From positions 62,001 to 126,000 of the forward strand of contig NZ_JAGIYZ010000008.1 of assembly GCF_017813355.1 (NCBI RefSeq): a stretch of DNA of 64,000 nt, given 5' to 3'. The notes beneath the pieces were generated by a model. The model was not told where the DNA came from. It was given only the letters and a program-made list of their open reading frames with translations, and ran no database searches. Source of the stretch: Roseomonas nitratireducens (GTDB taxonomy: Bacteria; Pseudomonadota; Alphaproteobacteria; Acetobacterales; Acetobacteraceae). Below, piece after piece: positions 47,364 to 57,100 of this stretch; positions within the stretch are counted from its first letter, which is position 1; each line of letters starts with the position of its first letter. Both the position numbers and the translations under genes were made by a program.

Positions 47364-48431
47364 TCAGCCGAATTCCCGGTAGCGGAATTCGGTCGTGCCC
47401 GCCTCCGCCACCGCGGCGAGCAGCAGCGCCCGGTCGGGCGACAGCGCGCAGGCGGGGTCGGTCGCGGCGGCGTCGCCGGTCAGCGCGAAGGCCTGGCAGC
47501 GGCAGCCGCCCCAGTCGCGCTCGGCATGCTCGCAGCCGCGGCAGGGCTCGCGCATCCAGCCGGTGCCGCGGAAGCGGTTGAAGGCGTCGCTGTCCTCCCA
47601 CGCTGCGCGGAGCGAGGTCTCCCGCACGTTCGGGAACGCCATCCCGGCGATCGATTCCGCCGCGTGGCAGGGCAGGATGCGGCCGGAGGGTGCGACGGCC
47701 AGGAAGCGGTTGCCCCAGCCGCCCATGCAGGCCTTGGGGCGCGCGGCGTGGTAGTCGGGCACGACGTAGTCGATGACGAGCCGGCCGCGATGTGCGTCCC
47801 GCGCCGCCTGCACGGTGCGCGTCGCCTCGTCCAGCTGCGCGCGCGTGGGCAGCAGCGCGTCGCGGTTCGCCAGCGCCCAGCCGTAGTACTGCACATGCGC
47901 CACTTCCAGCCGCGCCGCGCCCCATTCCAGCGCGATCTCGACCAGCCGCGGCAGGCTGTGCAGGTTCTGCCGGTGCACCACGGCGTTGAGCGTCAGCGGC
48001 AGTCCCGCATCCCGCACCAGCCGCGCCGCCGCTTCCTTGCGCGCATGGGCGCCGCGCATGCCGCCGATGCGTTCCGCCCCGGCCGCGTCCGCGTCCTGCA
48101 CCGACAGCTGCACATGGTCGAGCCCCGCCGCCTGCAGCCGCGCGACCAGCGCCGCGTCGAGCAGCACGCCCGCGGTGATCAGGTTGGTGTACAGCCCCGC
48201 CGCGCGCGCAGCCGCCGTGATCTCGACGATGTCCCGCCGCGCCGTGGGCTCCCCGCCCGACAGGTGCACCTGCAGGCAGCCGATCTCCGCCGCTTCGCGG
48301 AAGACGCGCGCCCATTCCCCGGTCGCGAGTTCCTCCGAGGCGCGGGTCAGCTCGACCGGGTTCGAGCAATAGGGGCAGCGCAGCGGGCAGCGATGCGTCA
48401 GCTCGGCCAGCAGCGCGAGCGGCGCGTTCAC
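47364..48431 (-). CDS. pqqE: PQQ biosynthesis radical SAM enzyme PqqE
   Basis: A 355-residue radical S-adenosylmethionine enzyme that links the Glu and Tyr side chains of PqqA, the first chemical step of PQQ synthesis. The radical SAM cluster ligands are Cys15, Cys19 and Cys22 (THRCPLRCPYCSNP). The SPASM-type C-terminal cysteines are in KACMGGWGNRFLAV, LPCHAAES and EPCRGCEHAERDWGGCRCQAF. The start overlaps the pqqD stop by 4 bases. It needs PqqD to present the peptide. It is the last gene of the pqqABCDE order. Confidence 0.97.
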   Translation of the reverse strand: MNAPLALLAELTHRCPLRCPYCSNPVELTRASEELATGEWARVFREAAEIGCLQVHLSGGEPTARRDIVEITAAARAAGLYTNLITAGVLLDAALVARLQAAGLDHVQLSVQDADAAGAERIGGMRGAHARKEAAARLVRDAGLPLTLNAVVHRQNLHSLPRLVEIALEWGAARLEVAHVQYYGWALANRDALLPTRAQLDEATRTVQAARDAHRGRLVIDYVVPDYHAARPKACMGGWGNRFLAVAPSGRILPCHAAESIAGMAFPNVRETSLRAAWEDSDAFNRFRGTGWMREPCRGCEHAERDWGGCRCQAFALTGDAAATDPACALSPDRALLLAAVAEAGTTEFRYREFG

Positions 48432-48685
48432 GTCACCAGCGCCCCGCGCACGACCAGGTCGTCCAGCAGCGCGCGCACGTCGCCGGCGATCACCTCCCGT
48501 GGCGCGTCGAACTTCTCGGCCAGGGCGTCGATGATGGCGTCCAGGTCGCGCGCGCCATCGACCATGCGCAGCACCTCGAGCGCCGTCTCGTCCGGTACGA
48601 ACATGCGTTCGGGCGCCATCACCACCCAGCGGCCGCGGGCGACGTCATGGTGCAGGCGCACGCCCGCGGCGAAGCGCGGGGTCAT
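48428..48685 (-). CDS. pqqD: PQQ biosynthesis peptide chaperone PqqD
   Basis: An 85-residue winged-helix-like chaperone that binds the PqqA peptide and delivers it to PqqE. It shows the family run RFAAGVRLHHDVARGRWVVM, APERMFVPDETALEVLRMVD and the C-terminal VRALLDDLVVRGALV. Length is typical (about 90 residues). The ATG at 48685 overlaps the pqqC stop by 4 bases, and its stop overlaps the pqqE start, so the three are translated in a coupled way. Confidence 0.95.
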   Translation of the reverse strand: MTPRFAAGVRLHHDVARGRWVVMAPERMFVPDETALEVLRMVDGARDLDAIIDALAEKFDAPREVIAGDVRALLDDLVVRGALVT

Positions 48686-49404
48686 GGCCGGTACGCCCCC
48701 GGCGGCGGCAATCCCGGTTCGACATACGCGAAGTGCAGCGCATCCAGCTGCGACCAGAGCAGGTCGCACTTGAAGCGCAGCGCGGCCAGCACCTGCTGCT
48801 GCTTTTCCGCCGTGTCGGCGTGTTCCTTCACATAGGCCAGCGCGAAGGCGACGTCCTGCGGCGCCTGGGTCAGCCGCGGCGTGAAGTAGGCGAGGGTTTC
48901 CGCCGTGACGAAATCGTAGTTCCGCAGCATGCCCGAGACGCGCTGGGAGATGATGTCGGGGGAAAACATCTCGGTCAGCGAGGAGGCGATCGCCTCCAGC
49001 AGCGACTTCTCCCGCACGAAGCGGACATAGGCATCGACCGCGAAGCGCGTCGCCGGCAGCAGGCCGGCGAGCGAGGTCACGTAGTCGCGGTCGAGCCCCA
49101 GCCCGTCGGTCAGCGCGAGCCAGCGCTCCACGCCGCCCGGATGCACCCCGTCGCCATCGTGGTCGACCAGCCGGCGGCGCCATTCGCGGCGGAGGTCCGG
49201 CGTGGGCAGCCGCGCGAGCAGGGAGGCGTCCTTCGCCGGGATCGAGGCCTGGTAGTAGTAGCGGTTCAGCGCCCAGGCGCGGACCTGGTCCTTGGTCAGC
49301 TTCCCGCCATGCAGCAGGTGATGGAAGGGATGGTGGACGTGGTAGCGCTCGGCGCCGATCGCGCGCAGCGCGGCTTCCAGCGCCTCGGCCGACATCATGT
49401 TCAA
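48682..49404 (-). CDS. pqqC: pyrroloquinoline-quinone synthase PqqC
   Basis: A 240-residue cofactor-free oxidase that carries out the final ring closure and oxidation to PQQ. It has the family features RYHVHHPFHHLLHGGKLTKD, WALNRYYYQASIPAKDA and LTEMFSPDIISQRVSGML. Length and all-helical pattern fit the family. Two ATGs (MNMMSAEALE) lie at the start, and the first overlaps the pqqB stop by 4 bases. Confidence 0.97.
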   Translation of the reverse strand: MNMMSAEALEAALRAIGAERYHVHHPFHHLLHGGKLTKDQVRAWALNRYYYQASIPAKDASLLARLPTPDLRREWRRRLVDHDGDGVHPGGVERWLALTDGLGLDRDYVTSLAGLLPATRFAVDAYVRFVREKSLLEAIASSLTEMFSPDIISQRVSGMLRNYDFVTAETLAYFTPRLTQAPQDVAFALAYVKEHADTAEKQQQVLAALRFKCDLLWSQLDALHFAYVEPGLPPPGAYRP

Positions 49405-50303
49405 GGCGTGATCTCCATGCCGTCCTGCGCGACCTCCCAGCCGGCGTCGCGCAGGATCGCGCGTTCCGGGCTGTCGGCCAGCAGGGCGGGATTGGTGTTG
49501 TTGATGTGCACGAAGACGCGGCGGCGGACGGGGATCGTGGCGAAGGCCTCGACCGTCGAGCCCGGCCCGGTCATCGGCATGTGGCCCATGCGCCGACCGG
49601 TCTTGGGGCCGGCGCCGAGGGCGATCATCTCCTCGTCACGGAACAGCGTGCCGTCGAACAGCACGCAATCCGCCCCGGCGAGCCGCGCGCGCAGCGCGTC
49701 CGTCATCGCCGCGCAGCCCGGGATGTAGTGCAGCGCCCCGCCGCCGGCCGAGAAGGCGACGCCGAGCGCCTCCCCGTCCTCGGCCAGGCCCGGATCGGCG
49801 CCTTGCTCGGCAAACAGAGGCACCTTGCCCGGCACGGCATAGGGCGTGACCGTGATGCCGAGCGCCTCGAAGGCCTGCCCGGGCCGGATCGCGCGGCGGC
49901 TGACGAAATCGGGGTTCAGGGCGCGGAAGATCGGGTTGGCGTCGAGCACGGCGAGGCTCTGCGGCGCCGCAAGGATCTCGAAGGGCTGGCGTTCGCGCAG
50001 GTGCAGCAGGCCGGCGATTGCATCGACCTCCGCGCCCGTGAGCAGCACGGCCCCGATCGGGGAGTTGCGCAGCGTGCCGGGGCGGGGGTGCAGGGCGGGG
50101 GTGGCGGCGATCTGCTGCCGCAGGTCCGGGCTGGCATTGACCAGCAGCCAACGTTCCCCATCCGCCGACACGGCGATGCTCGCCTGGGTGCGTGGGGGCG
50201 CGGCCGGGTCGCCGGCACGCGCGCGCAAGCAGCCGGCGCCGGCGGAATTCCATTGCGGAAACCCGCCGCCGGCGGCGGCCCCAAGGACGATCACCCGGAG
50301 CAT
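49401..50303 (-). CDS. pqqB: PQQ biosynthesis protein PqqB
   Basis: A 300-residue metallo-beta-lactamase-fold protein, shown in other bacteria to be a tyrosine hydroxylase acting on the processed Glu-Tyr. It begins MLRVIVLGAAAGGGFPQWN, with a four-cysteine-free SAGAGCLRAR segment, GAVLLTGAEVDAIAGLLHLR, and VFVHINNTNPALL near the C-terminus. The family usually runs to about 300 residues. It starts 22 bases after the pqqA stop and overlaps pqqC by 4 bases. Confidence 0.96.
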   Translation of the reverse strand: MLRVIVLGAAAGGGFPQWNSAGAGCLRARAGDPAAPPRTQASIAVSADGERWLLVNASPDLRQQIAATPALHPRPGTLRNSPIGAVLLTGAEVDAIAGLLHLRERQPFEILAAPQSLAVLDANPIFRALNPDFVSRRAIRPGQAFEALGITVTPYAVPGKVPLFAEQGADPGLAEDGEALGVAFSAGGGALHYIPGCAAMTDALRARLAGADCVLFDGTLFRDEEMIALGAGPKTGRRMGHMPMTGPGSTVEAFATIPVRRRVFVHINNTNPALLADSPERAILRDAGWEVAQDGMEITP

Positions 50304-50325
50304 GAAGCGGCCCCGGGCGGCCTGG

Positions 50326-50406
50326 TCAGCCGATCTCGGCGCAGGCGTAGCTGTTGATCTCGAGGGCGAGGGAGATCTCGACGATCTTGGGCGTCTTCCA
50401 GGCCAT
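50326..50406 (-). CDS. pqqA: PQQ precursor peptide PqqA
   Basis: A 26-residue peptide: M-A-W-K-T-P-K-I-V-E-I-S-L-A-L-E-I-N-S-Y then ACAEIG. Glu16 and Tyr20 (E-I-N-S-Y) are the residues that become PQQ. The MxWxxP start is the binding part recognised by PqqD. A GGAGG ribosome site lies 8 bases before the ATG. It is directly upstream of pqqB, in the standard order, and too short to be found by length-based gene callers. Confidence 0.95.
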   Translation of the reverse strand: MAWKTPKIVEISLALEINSYACAEIG

Positions 50407-50508
50407 GAAGGAATCCTCCGTTTGGGCCGGCCCAGCGCCGGCTGCCCCTAGGATGGCCCCGACGCGCCGCGACATCAAGCGATGCCCCCCCGGGGCGGAG
50501 GGGCCCGG

Positions 50509-51180
50509 CTATTGCGACAGCGCCGTCCGGTCCGCCACCAGGGCCCCGGTGGCCGAGCGCCGCAGCTTGCCCTTCTGCTCGAGCGTGGCCAGGGCGCGGG
50601 AGAGCGTCTCGGGCGTCATGCCGAGCCGGGCGGCAATGGCCGCGCGCGGCTCGGGCATCGCGGCGGTGCCGGTGCCCGCTTCCTCCGGCACCCGGTGGGC
50701 GAGGAAGCGCGCCACCCGGTCCTCCGCGCTGCGCAGCTTCAGGTCCACCACCTGGTCGACCATCAGGCGCCAATGCCGCGCCAGCAGCTGGGTCGTCGCC
50801 TTGCACAGGTCGTGCGACCGGTTCACGCCTTCCCGGAAGGCATCGGCCGGGATCATCAGGACGCGGATCTCGGTGAGGGCGACGGCGGTCGCGAGATAGG
50901 GCAGGCGGAGCATGACGGCGGCGGCGAGGAAGACCTCCCCCGCGCCGAACAGCTCGATCATGGTGCTGTCCGTCCCTTCGACCTGCGCCTGCAGGCCGAC
51001 GCTGCCTTCCAGCAGCATGTGCAGGAAATCCGGCTCGTCGCCCTGCTCGAACAGCCGCGCGCCGCGGGGCAGGATCTGCGTGAAGCTGGCGCGCAGCACC
51101 TCGGACATCGCGGCGGCGCCGGCCGCCTGGAAGAAGGGCGAGGTCTCCAGCAGCGTGCGGGTGCGCGAGGCGTTCGGCAT
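50509..51180 (-). CDS. Crp/Fnr-family regulator, DNR/NarR-like
   Basis: A 223-residue regulator with a cyclic-nucleotide-type sensor domain (LPRGARLFEQGDEPDFLHML, LFGAGEVFLAAAVML), a long dimer helix and a helix-turn-helix (AAIAARLGMTPETLSRALAT). It lacks the cysteine set for an Fe-S cluster: only one Cys (SHDLCKATTQ) is seen, so it is not a classical FNR. This composition fits the DNR/NarR group that answers to nitrogen oxides or heme. The ATG at 51180 is the first in a gap facing narK, and two perfect FNR-type palindromes lie between them, so it likely controls the nar genes and itself. Confidence 0.92.
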   Translation of the reverse strand: MPNASRTRTLLETSPFFQAAGAAAMSEVLRASFTQILPRGARLFEQGDEPDFLHMLLEGSVGLQAQVEGTDSTMIELFGAGEVFLAAAVMLRLPYLATAVALTEIRVLMIPADAFREGVNRSHDLCKATTQLLARHWRLMVDQVVDLKLRSAEDRVARFLAHRVPEEAGTGTAAMPEPRAAIAARLGMTPETLSRALATLEQKGKLRRSATGALVADRTALSQ

Positions 51181-51231
51181 GACGGGTCCCCCATCGGTGC
51201 CGCATGAGGCCGGAAGGGATCATCGACCGCC

Positions 51232-51245
51232 TTGATTTGAATCAA
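51232..51245. promoter_or_regulatory. FNR/DNR-type operator, site 1
   Basis: TTGAT-TTGA-ATCAA, a perfect match to the TTGAT-N4-ATCAA consensus. It lies 51 bases upstream of the regulator start codon and could control that gene. Confidence 0.8.
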
Positions 51246-51325
51246 CGGCCGTTCCCGCATCCGTCATCGCGGCCCTTGTCCTGCTTGGCATTGGCGCGAA
51301 ATCAGCGCCCGCCCGCGCGACTTGC

Positions 51326-51339
51326 TTGATCAGGATCAA
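51326..51339. promoter_or_regulatory. FNR/DNR-type operator, site 2
   Basis: TTGAT-CAGG-ATCAA, a second perfect consensus match, with the centre about 69 bases before the narK ATG. This is a natural place for an activating site of the narK-narGHJI operon. Confidence 0.85.
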
Positions 51340-51400
51340 TCGTCCCGCCCGCCTGCGATCCGATGAGTTCGCCTGCCTCCAGCGGATGAGAGGGCAGGGC

Positions 51401-54151
51401 ATGTCACAGCAGAGCGTCACGCCGGCGGGGTTCGCGCCCGATCCTGGCGCACAGTCCCGGGCATTGTGGTTGTCCACGATCGCCTTCACCGTCTGCTTCG
51501 CGGTCTGGACGATCTTTTCCATCATCGGCGTCCAGCTGAAGCGCGACCTCGGCCTGAACGAGACGCAGTTCGGCCTGCTGGTCGGCACCCCCATCCTGAC
51601 GGGCAGCCTGATCCGGCTGATCCTCGGCATCTGGGCGGACCAGTATGGCGGCCGGGTGGTCTACACCGGCACCATGGTCGCGGCCGCGATCGCGACCTTC
51701 CTGCTGGTCTTCGCCTACGACTACCCGACCTTCCTGCTGGCCGCGCTCGGCGTCGGCATCGCGGGCGGGTCCTTCGCCGTCGGCATCGCCTATGTCTCCA
51801 AGTGGTTCCCGAAGGAGAAGCAGGGCACCGCGCTCGGCATCTTCGGCGCGGGCAATGTGGGCGCGGCGGTGACGAAGTTCCTCGCGCCCGTGATCATGGT
51901 GGGCTTCGGCTGGAAGACGGTCGCGATCGTCTGGGCCGTGGCGCTGCTGGTCACCGCGGCTGCCTTCTGGTTCATGACGCAGGACGACCCCGACCTCGCG
52001 CGCCGCCGCGCCACGGGCCAGAAGCCCGAGCCGATCTCGGCGCTGATGGAGCCGCTGAAGAACGTCCAGGTCTGGCGCTTCAGCCTCTATTACTTCTTCG
52101 TCTTCGGCGCCTTCGTCGCGCTGGCGCTCTGGCTGCCGCGCTACATCATCGACACCTACGGCTTCTCGATCACCACCGCGGGCATGATCGGCGCGGCCTA
52201 TTCGGTGCCGGCATCGATCTTCCGCGCCTATGGCGGCGTGCTGTCGGACCGCTACGGCGCCCGGCGCATCATGTACTGGACGCTCGGCGTGTCGGTGCTG
52301 GTGAGCTTCATCCTCTCCTACCCGCCGACCACCTATGTGGTGCAGGGCATCCGCGGGCCGATGGAATTCCGGCTCGAGACCGGCGTCGTGCCCTTCATCG
52401 TGCTGGTCTTCGTGCTGGGCTTCTTCATGAGCCTGGGCAAGGCCGCGGTCTACAAGCACATCCCGGTCTACTACCCGAACCGCGTCGGCCCGGTGGGCGG
52501 CATCGTCGGGCTGATCGGCGGCCTGGGCGGCTTCGTGCTGCCGATCGTCTTCGGCCTGCTGAACGACCTGACCGGCGTGCGGCAATCCTGCTTCATGCTG
52601 CTGTTCCTGATCAGCGCCGTCGCGCTGGTGTGGATGCACATGGCGATCCTGCGGATGGAGCGCGAGGCCGCCGCGCCGGCGCTCGCGAAGCTGCCGGAAC
52701 TGCCGGAGATGCAGCCCATCCACGGCGCCGCGCAGGAAGGCGCGCTGCGCGGCCACGCCATCGCCGACTGGCGGCCGGAAGACCCGGCCTTCTGGGAGGC
52801 GAAGGGCCGCGCCGTCGCGCGCCGCAACCTCTGGGTCTCCATCCCCTGCCTGCTGCTCGCCTTCGCGGTGTGGATGGTGTGGTCGGTGGTGGTGGCGAAG
52901 CTGCCGGCCGTCGGCTTCCGCTTCGATACCGGCCAGCTGTTCTGGCTGGCCGCGCTGCCCGGCCTGTCGGGCGCGACGCTGCGGATCTTCTATTCCTTCA
53001 TGCCGCCCATCTTCGGCGGGCGGCTGTGGACGACGCTGTCCACCTGGTCGCTGATGATCCCGGCGCTGGGGATCGGCTTCGCCGTGCAGAACCCGGCGAC
53101 GCCCTATTGGGTGTTCCTCGCGCTCGCGCTGCTGTGCGGCTTCGGCGGCGGCAACTTCGCCTCCTCCATGGCCAACATCTCCTTCTTCTTTCCGAAGCGG
53201 GAGAAGGGCAACGCGCTCGCGCTCAACGCCGGCCTCGGCAATCTCGGCGTCAGCGTGGTGCAGTTCGTCGTGCCGCTGGTGATCACCGCGGGCGTCTTCG
53301 GCGCGCTGGGCGGCGATGCCCAGGCGGTGCAGGGCGGATCGACGCTGTGGCTGCAGAATGCCGGCTTCGTCTGGGTGCCCTTCATCGCGGCGGCGGCCTT
53401 CGCGGCCTGGTTCCGCATGGATGACCTGGCGTCGATGAAGGCGTCCTTCGCCGACCAGGCCGTGATCTTCCAGCGCCGGCACAACTGGATCATGTGCTTC
53501 CTCTACACCGGCACCTTCGGGTCGTTCATCGGCTATTCCGCCGGCTTCCCGCTGCTGGCGCGCACCCAGTTCCCCGAGGTGGACGCGCTGCAGCTCGCCT
53601 TCCTCGGCCCGCTGGTGGGCGCGCTGTCGCGGTCCATGACGGGCTGGGTGTCGGACAAGTGGGGCGGCGGGCGGGTCAGCCTGCTGGTGTTCATCGCCAT
53701 GGCGCTGGGCGTCTACGGCGTCATCCACTTCATCGGCATCAAGGAGCAGCCGGGCGCCTTCTGGGGCTTCTTCGCGAGCTTCATGTTCCTGTTCCTCGCG
53801 AGCGGCGTCGGCAACGCCTCCACCTTCCAGATGATCCCCGCGATCATGGGCAAGGACATGGCGCGGCTGATGCCGGAACTCGACCCGGCGCAGCGCCGGA
53901 CGCAGGCGGAAAAGGAAAGCGCGGCGATCATCGGCTTCACCTCCGCCATCGCCGCCTACGGCGCCTTCTTCATCCCCAAGAGCTACGGCACCTCGATCGC
54001 CATGACCGGCAGCCCGGTCGCGGCGCTCTGGGGCTTCCTCGCCTTCTACCTGATCTGCATCGCCGTGACCTGGGGCGTCTACACGCGCCGGGGCGGCCTG
54101 CTGCACGACATCGAGCGCGGCCGCGCCAGCGCGCCGCCGGCCACGGCCTGA
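51401..54151 (+). CDS. narK: fused NarK1-NarK2 nitrate/nitrite transporter
   Basis: A 916-residue transporter made of two complete MFS halves of about 12 helices each. The first half (about 1-430) has GIAGGSFAVGIAYVSKWFP and GAGNVGAAVTKFLAPV; the second (about 490-900) has CGFGGGNFASSMANISFFFP and GLGNLGVSVVQFVVPLV, the nitrate signatures of both NarK groups. The halves are joined by a hydrophilic linker (about 430-485). In such fusions one half imports nitrate by proton symport and the other swaps nitrate for nitrite. The ATG at 51401 (MSQQSVTPAG) with a GAGGG site is chosen; the longer frame begins inside operator site 2. It heads the nar operon, 19 bases before narG. Confidence 0.96.
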   Translation: MSQQSVTPAGFAPDPGAQSRALWLSTIAFTVCFAVWTIFSIIGVQLKRDLGLNETQFGLLVGTPILTGSLIRLILGIWADQYGGRVVYTGTMVAAAIATFLLVFAYDYPTFLLAALGVGIAGGSFAVGIAYVSKWFPKEKQGTALGIFGAGNVGAAVTKFLAPVIMVGFGWKTVAIVWAVALLVTAAAFWFMTQDDPDLARRRATGQKPEPISALMEPLKNVQVWRFSLYYFFVFGAFVALALWLPRYIIDTYGFSITTAGMIGAAYSVPASIFRAYGGVLSDRYGARRIMYWTLGVSVLVSFILSYPPTTYVVQGIRGPMEFRLETGVVPFIVLVFVLGFFMSLGKAAVYKHIPVYYPNRVGPVGGIVGLIGGLGGFVLPIVFGLLNDLTGVRQSCFMLLFLISAVALVWMHMAILRMEREAAAPALAKLPELPEMQPIHGAAQEGALRGHAIADWRPEDPAFWEAKGRAVARRNLWVSIPCLLLAFAVWMVWSVVVAKLPAVGFRFDTGQLFWLAALPGLSGATLRIFYSFMPPIFGGRLWTTLSTWSLMIPALGIGFAVQNPATPYWVFLALALLCGFGGGNFASSMANISFFFPKREKGNALALNAGLGNLGVSVVQFVVPLVITAGVFGALGGDAQAVQGGSTLWLQNAGFVWVPFIAAAAFAAWFRMDDLASMKASFADQAVIFQRRHNWIMCFLYTGTFGSFIGYSAGFPLLARTQFPEVDALQLAFLGPLVGALSRSMTGWVSDKWGGGRVSLLVFIAMALGVYGVIHFIGIKEQPGAFWGFFASFMFLFLASGVGNASTFQMIPAIMGKDMARLMPELDPAQRRTQAEKESAAIIGFTSAIAAYGAFFIPKSYGTSIAMTGSPVAALWGFLAFYLICIAVTWGVYTRRGGLLHDIERGRASAPPATA

Positions 54152-54170
54152 CCGGGAAGGACCCGAACAG

Positions 54171-57100
54171 ATGAGCCACTTCCTCGATCGCCTGACCTAC
54201 TTCAAGAAGTACGCGGGCACCTTCAGCAACGGCCACGGCGAGACCACGACCGAGAGCCGCGCCTGGGAAGACGCCTACCGGTCGCGCTGGGCGCACGACA
54301 AGATCGTGCGGTCCACCCATGGCGCCAACTGCACCGGGTCCTGTTCCTGGAAGATCTACGTCAAGGGCGGGATCGTGACGTGGGAGACGCAGCAGACCGA
54401 CTATCCGCGCACGCGCCCCGGCCTGCCGAACCACGAGCCGCGCGGCTGTTCCCGCGGCGCCTCCTACTCCTGGTACCTGTACAGCGCCAACCGCGTGAAA
54501 TACCCGATGATCCGCAAGCGCCTGCTGCGCCTGTGGCGGAAGGCGAAGGCGCTGCACGCCGATCCCGTGCTGGCCTGGAAGTCCATCCAGGACGACCCGG
54601 CGAAGCGGCGTGAATACCAGCAGGTGCGCGGCCAGGGCGGCTTCGTCCGCGCGAACTGGGACGAGGCGGAGGAGATCATCGCCGCCGCGAACGTGCACAC
54701 CGTGAAGCAGCACGGGCCGGACCGCGTGATCGGCTTCTCCCCCATCCCGGCGATGAGCATGGTCTCCTACGCCGCGGGCAGCCGGTATCTGTCGCTGATC
54801 GGCGGCGTCTGCATGTCCTTCTACGACTGGTACTGCGACCTGCCCCCGTCATCGCCGCAGACCTGGGGCGAGCAGACGGACGTTCCCGAATCCGCCGACT
54901 GGTACAATGCGGGCTTCATCATGATGTGGGGATCGAACGTGCCGCAGACGCGCACGCCCGACGCCCATTTCATGGCCGAGGCGCGCTACCGCGGCACCAA
55001 GGTCGTGACCGTCACGCCGGACTATTCCGAAGCGTCGAAGTTCGCCGATCTCTGGCTGCACCCGAAGCAGGGCACGGATGCCGCGCTGGCGCTGGCGATG
55101 GGCCATGTGATCCTGACCGAATGGCACGCGAAGGGGCGCGGCGACTACTTCATCGACTATTGCCGCCGCTATTCCGACATGCCGATGCTCGTGCTGCTGA
55201 CGGAGAAGGACGGGCGCCTGGTGCCCGACCGGCAGCTGCGCGCATCCGACCTGGCGGGCAATGCGGGGGAGGCGAACAACCCCGACTGGAAGACCGTCGC
55301 GATCGACGACGCGACCGGCGCGGCCTATGTGCCCACCGGCTCGATCGGCTTCCGCTGGGGCGAGCAGGGCAAGTGGAATCTCGAGGGCCGCGACGCGAAG
55401 TCGGGCGCCGAGGTCACGCCGCGCCTGTCGCTGGCCGGCGCCGCCACCGCGCGCGTCACCTTCCCCTATTTCGGCGACGGCGCCGTCGCCTTCTTCAACC
55501 CGACCAGCCTCGGCGACACCGTCACGCATGAGGTGCCCTTCACCACCGTGGCCCTGGCCGATGGCGGCACGGCGAAGGTCGCGACCGTCTACGACCTGTT
55601 CCTCGCGAACTACGGCGTGACGGGCGAGGCGAACTACGACGCCATGGCCCCCTACACCCCCGCCTGGGCGGAGGCCGTCTGCGGCGTGCCGCGCCAGCAG
55701 ATCATCACCGTGGCGCGCGAATTCGCCGACAACGCCGAGAAGACGCGCGGCAAGTCCATGGTCATCCTCGGGGCCGCGCTGAACCACTGGTACCACTCGG
55801 ACATGAACTACCGCGGCATCATCAACCTGCTGGTGATGTGCGGCTGCATCGGCCAGTCCGGCGGCGGCTGGGCGCACTACGTGGGGCAGGAGAAGCTGCG
55901 CCCGCAATCGGGCTGGATCCCCGTTGCCTTCGCGACCGATTGGGGGCGGCCACCGCGGCAGCAGAACAGCACGTCGTTCTGGTACGCGCACACCGACCAG
56001 TGGCGCTACGAGACGGTGCAGGTCGCCGACCTGCTCTCGCCCACCGCGCCCAAGGCGATGACCGGCGCGCTGATCGACTTCAACATCCGCGCCGAGCGGA
56101 TGGGCTGGCTGCCTTCCGCCCCGCAACTCGTGCGCAACCCGCTGGGCATCGCGGCGGAAGCCGAGGCGGCGGGTATGCCGGTGCCGCAATATGTCGCGCA
56201 GTCGCTGAAGTCCGGCACGCTCGAGATGTCCTGCGAGGATCCCGACCACCCGGCGAACTGGCCGCGCAACCTGTTCGTCTGGCGGTCGAACCTGCTGGGC
56301 TCCTCGGGCAAGGGGCACGAGTATTTCCTCAAGCACCTGCTCGGCACGCAGCACGGCGTGCAGGGCAAGGACCTCGGGGAACAGGGCGAGGCGAAGCCGG
56401 AGGAAGCGGCCTGGCACGACGAGGCGCCGAAGGGGAAGCTCGACCTGCTGGTGACGCTCGACTTCCGCATGAGCACCACCTGCATGTACTCCGACATCGT
56501 GCTGCCCACGGCCACCTGGTACGAGAAGCACGACCTCAACACCTCCGACATGCATCCCTTCATCCACCCGCTCTCCGCGGCGGTGGACCCGGCCTGGGAA
56601 AGCCGCACCGACTGGGCGATCTTCCGCGGCATCGCCAGGCGCTTCTCGGCGCTCACCAAGGGGCATCTCGGCAAGGAACGCGACACCGTCCTCACGCCAC
56701 TGATGCATGACAGCCCGGCCGAGCTCGGCCAGACGCATGTCATCCGCGACTGGAAGAAGGGGGAGGTCGAACCCATCCCCGGCAAGACCATGCCGGCCGT
56801 CACGGTGGTGGAGCGCGACTACCCCAACACCCATGCCCGCTTCACCGCGCTCGGCCCGCTGATGGACAGGCTTGGCAACAACGGCAAGGGCATGGCCTGG
56901 AAGACCGAGCATGAGGTGGAGTTCCTCCGCCACCTCAACGGCACGACCGAGGTGCCGGGCGTCGAGGGCAAGCTAGCGAAGATGGAAAGCGACATCGACG
57001 CCTGCGAGACGCTGATGCACCTCGCGCCCGAGACCAACGGCCATGTCGCGGTCAAGGCGTGGGAGTCGCTCGGCAAGTTCACCGGGCGCGACCACACGCA

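Noticed and set aside
51404-54106. Open frame of 900 codons on the minus strand opposite narK
   Set aside because: Its product is dominated by His, Arg, Asp and Gln repeats, as expected from antisense of a GC-rich membrane protein gene. narK is certain on the other strand.
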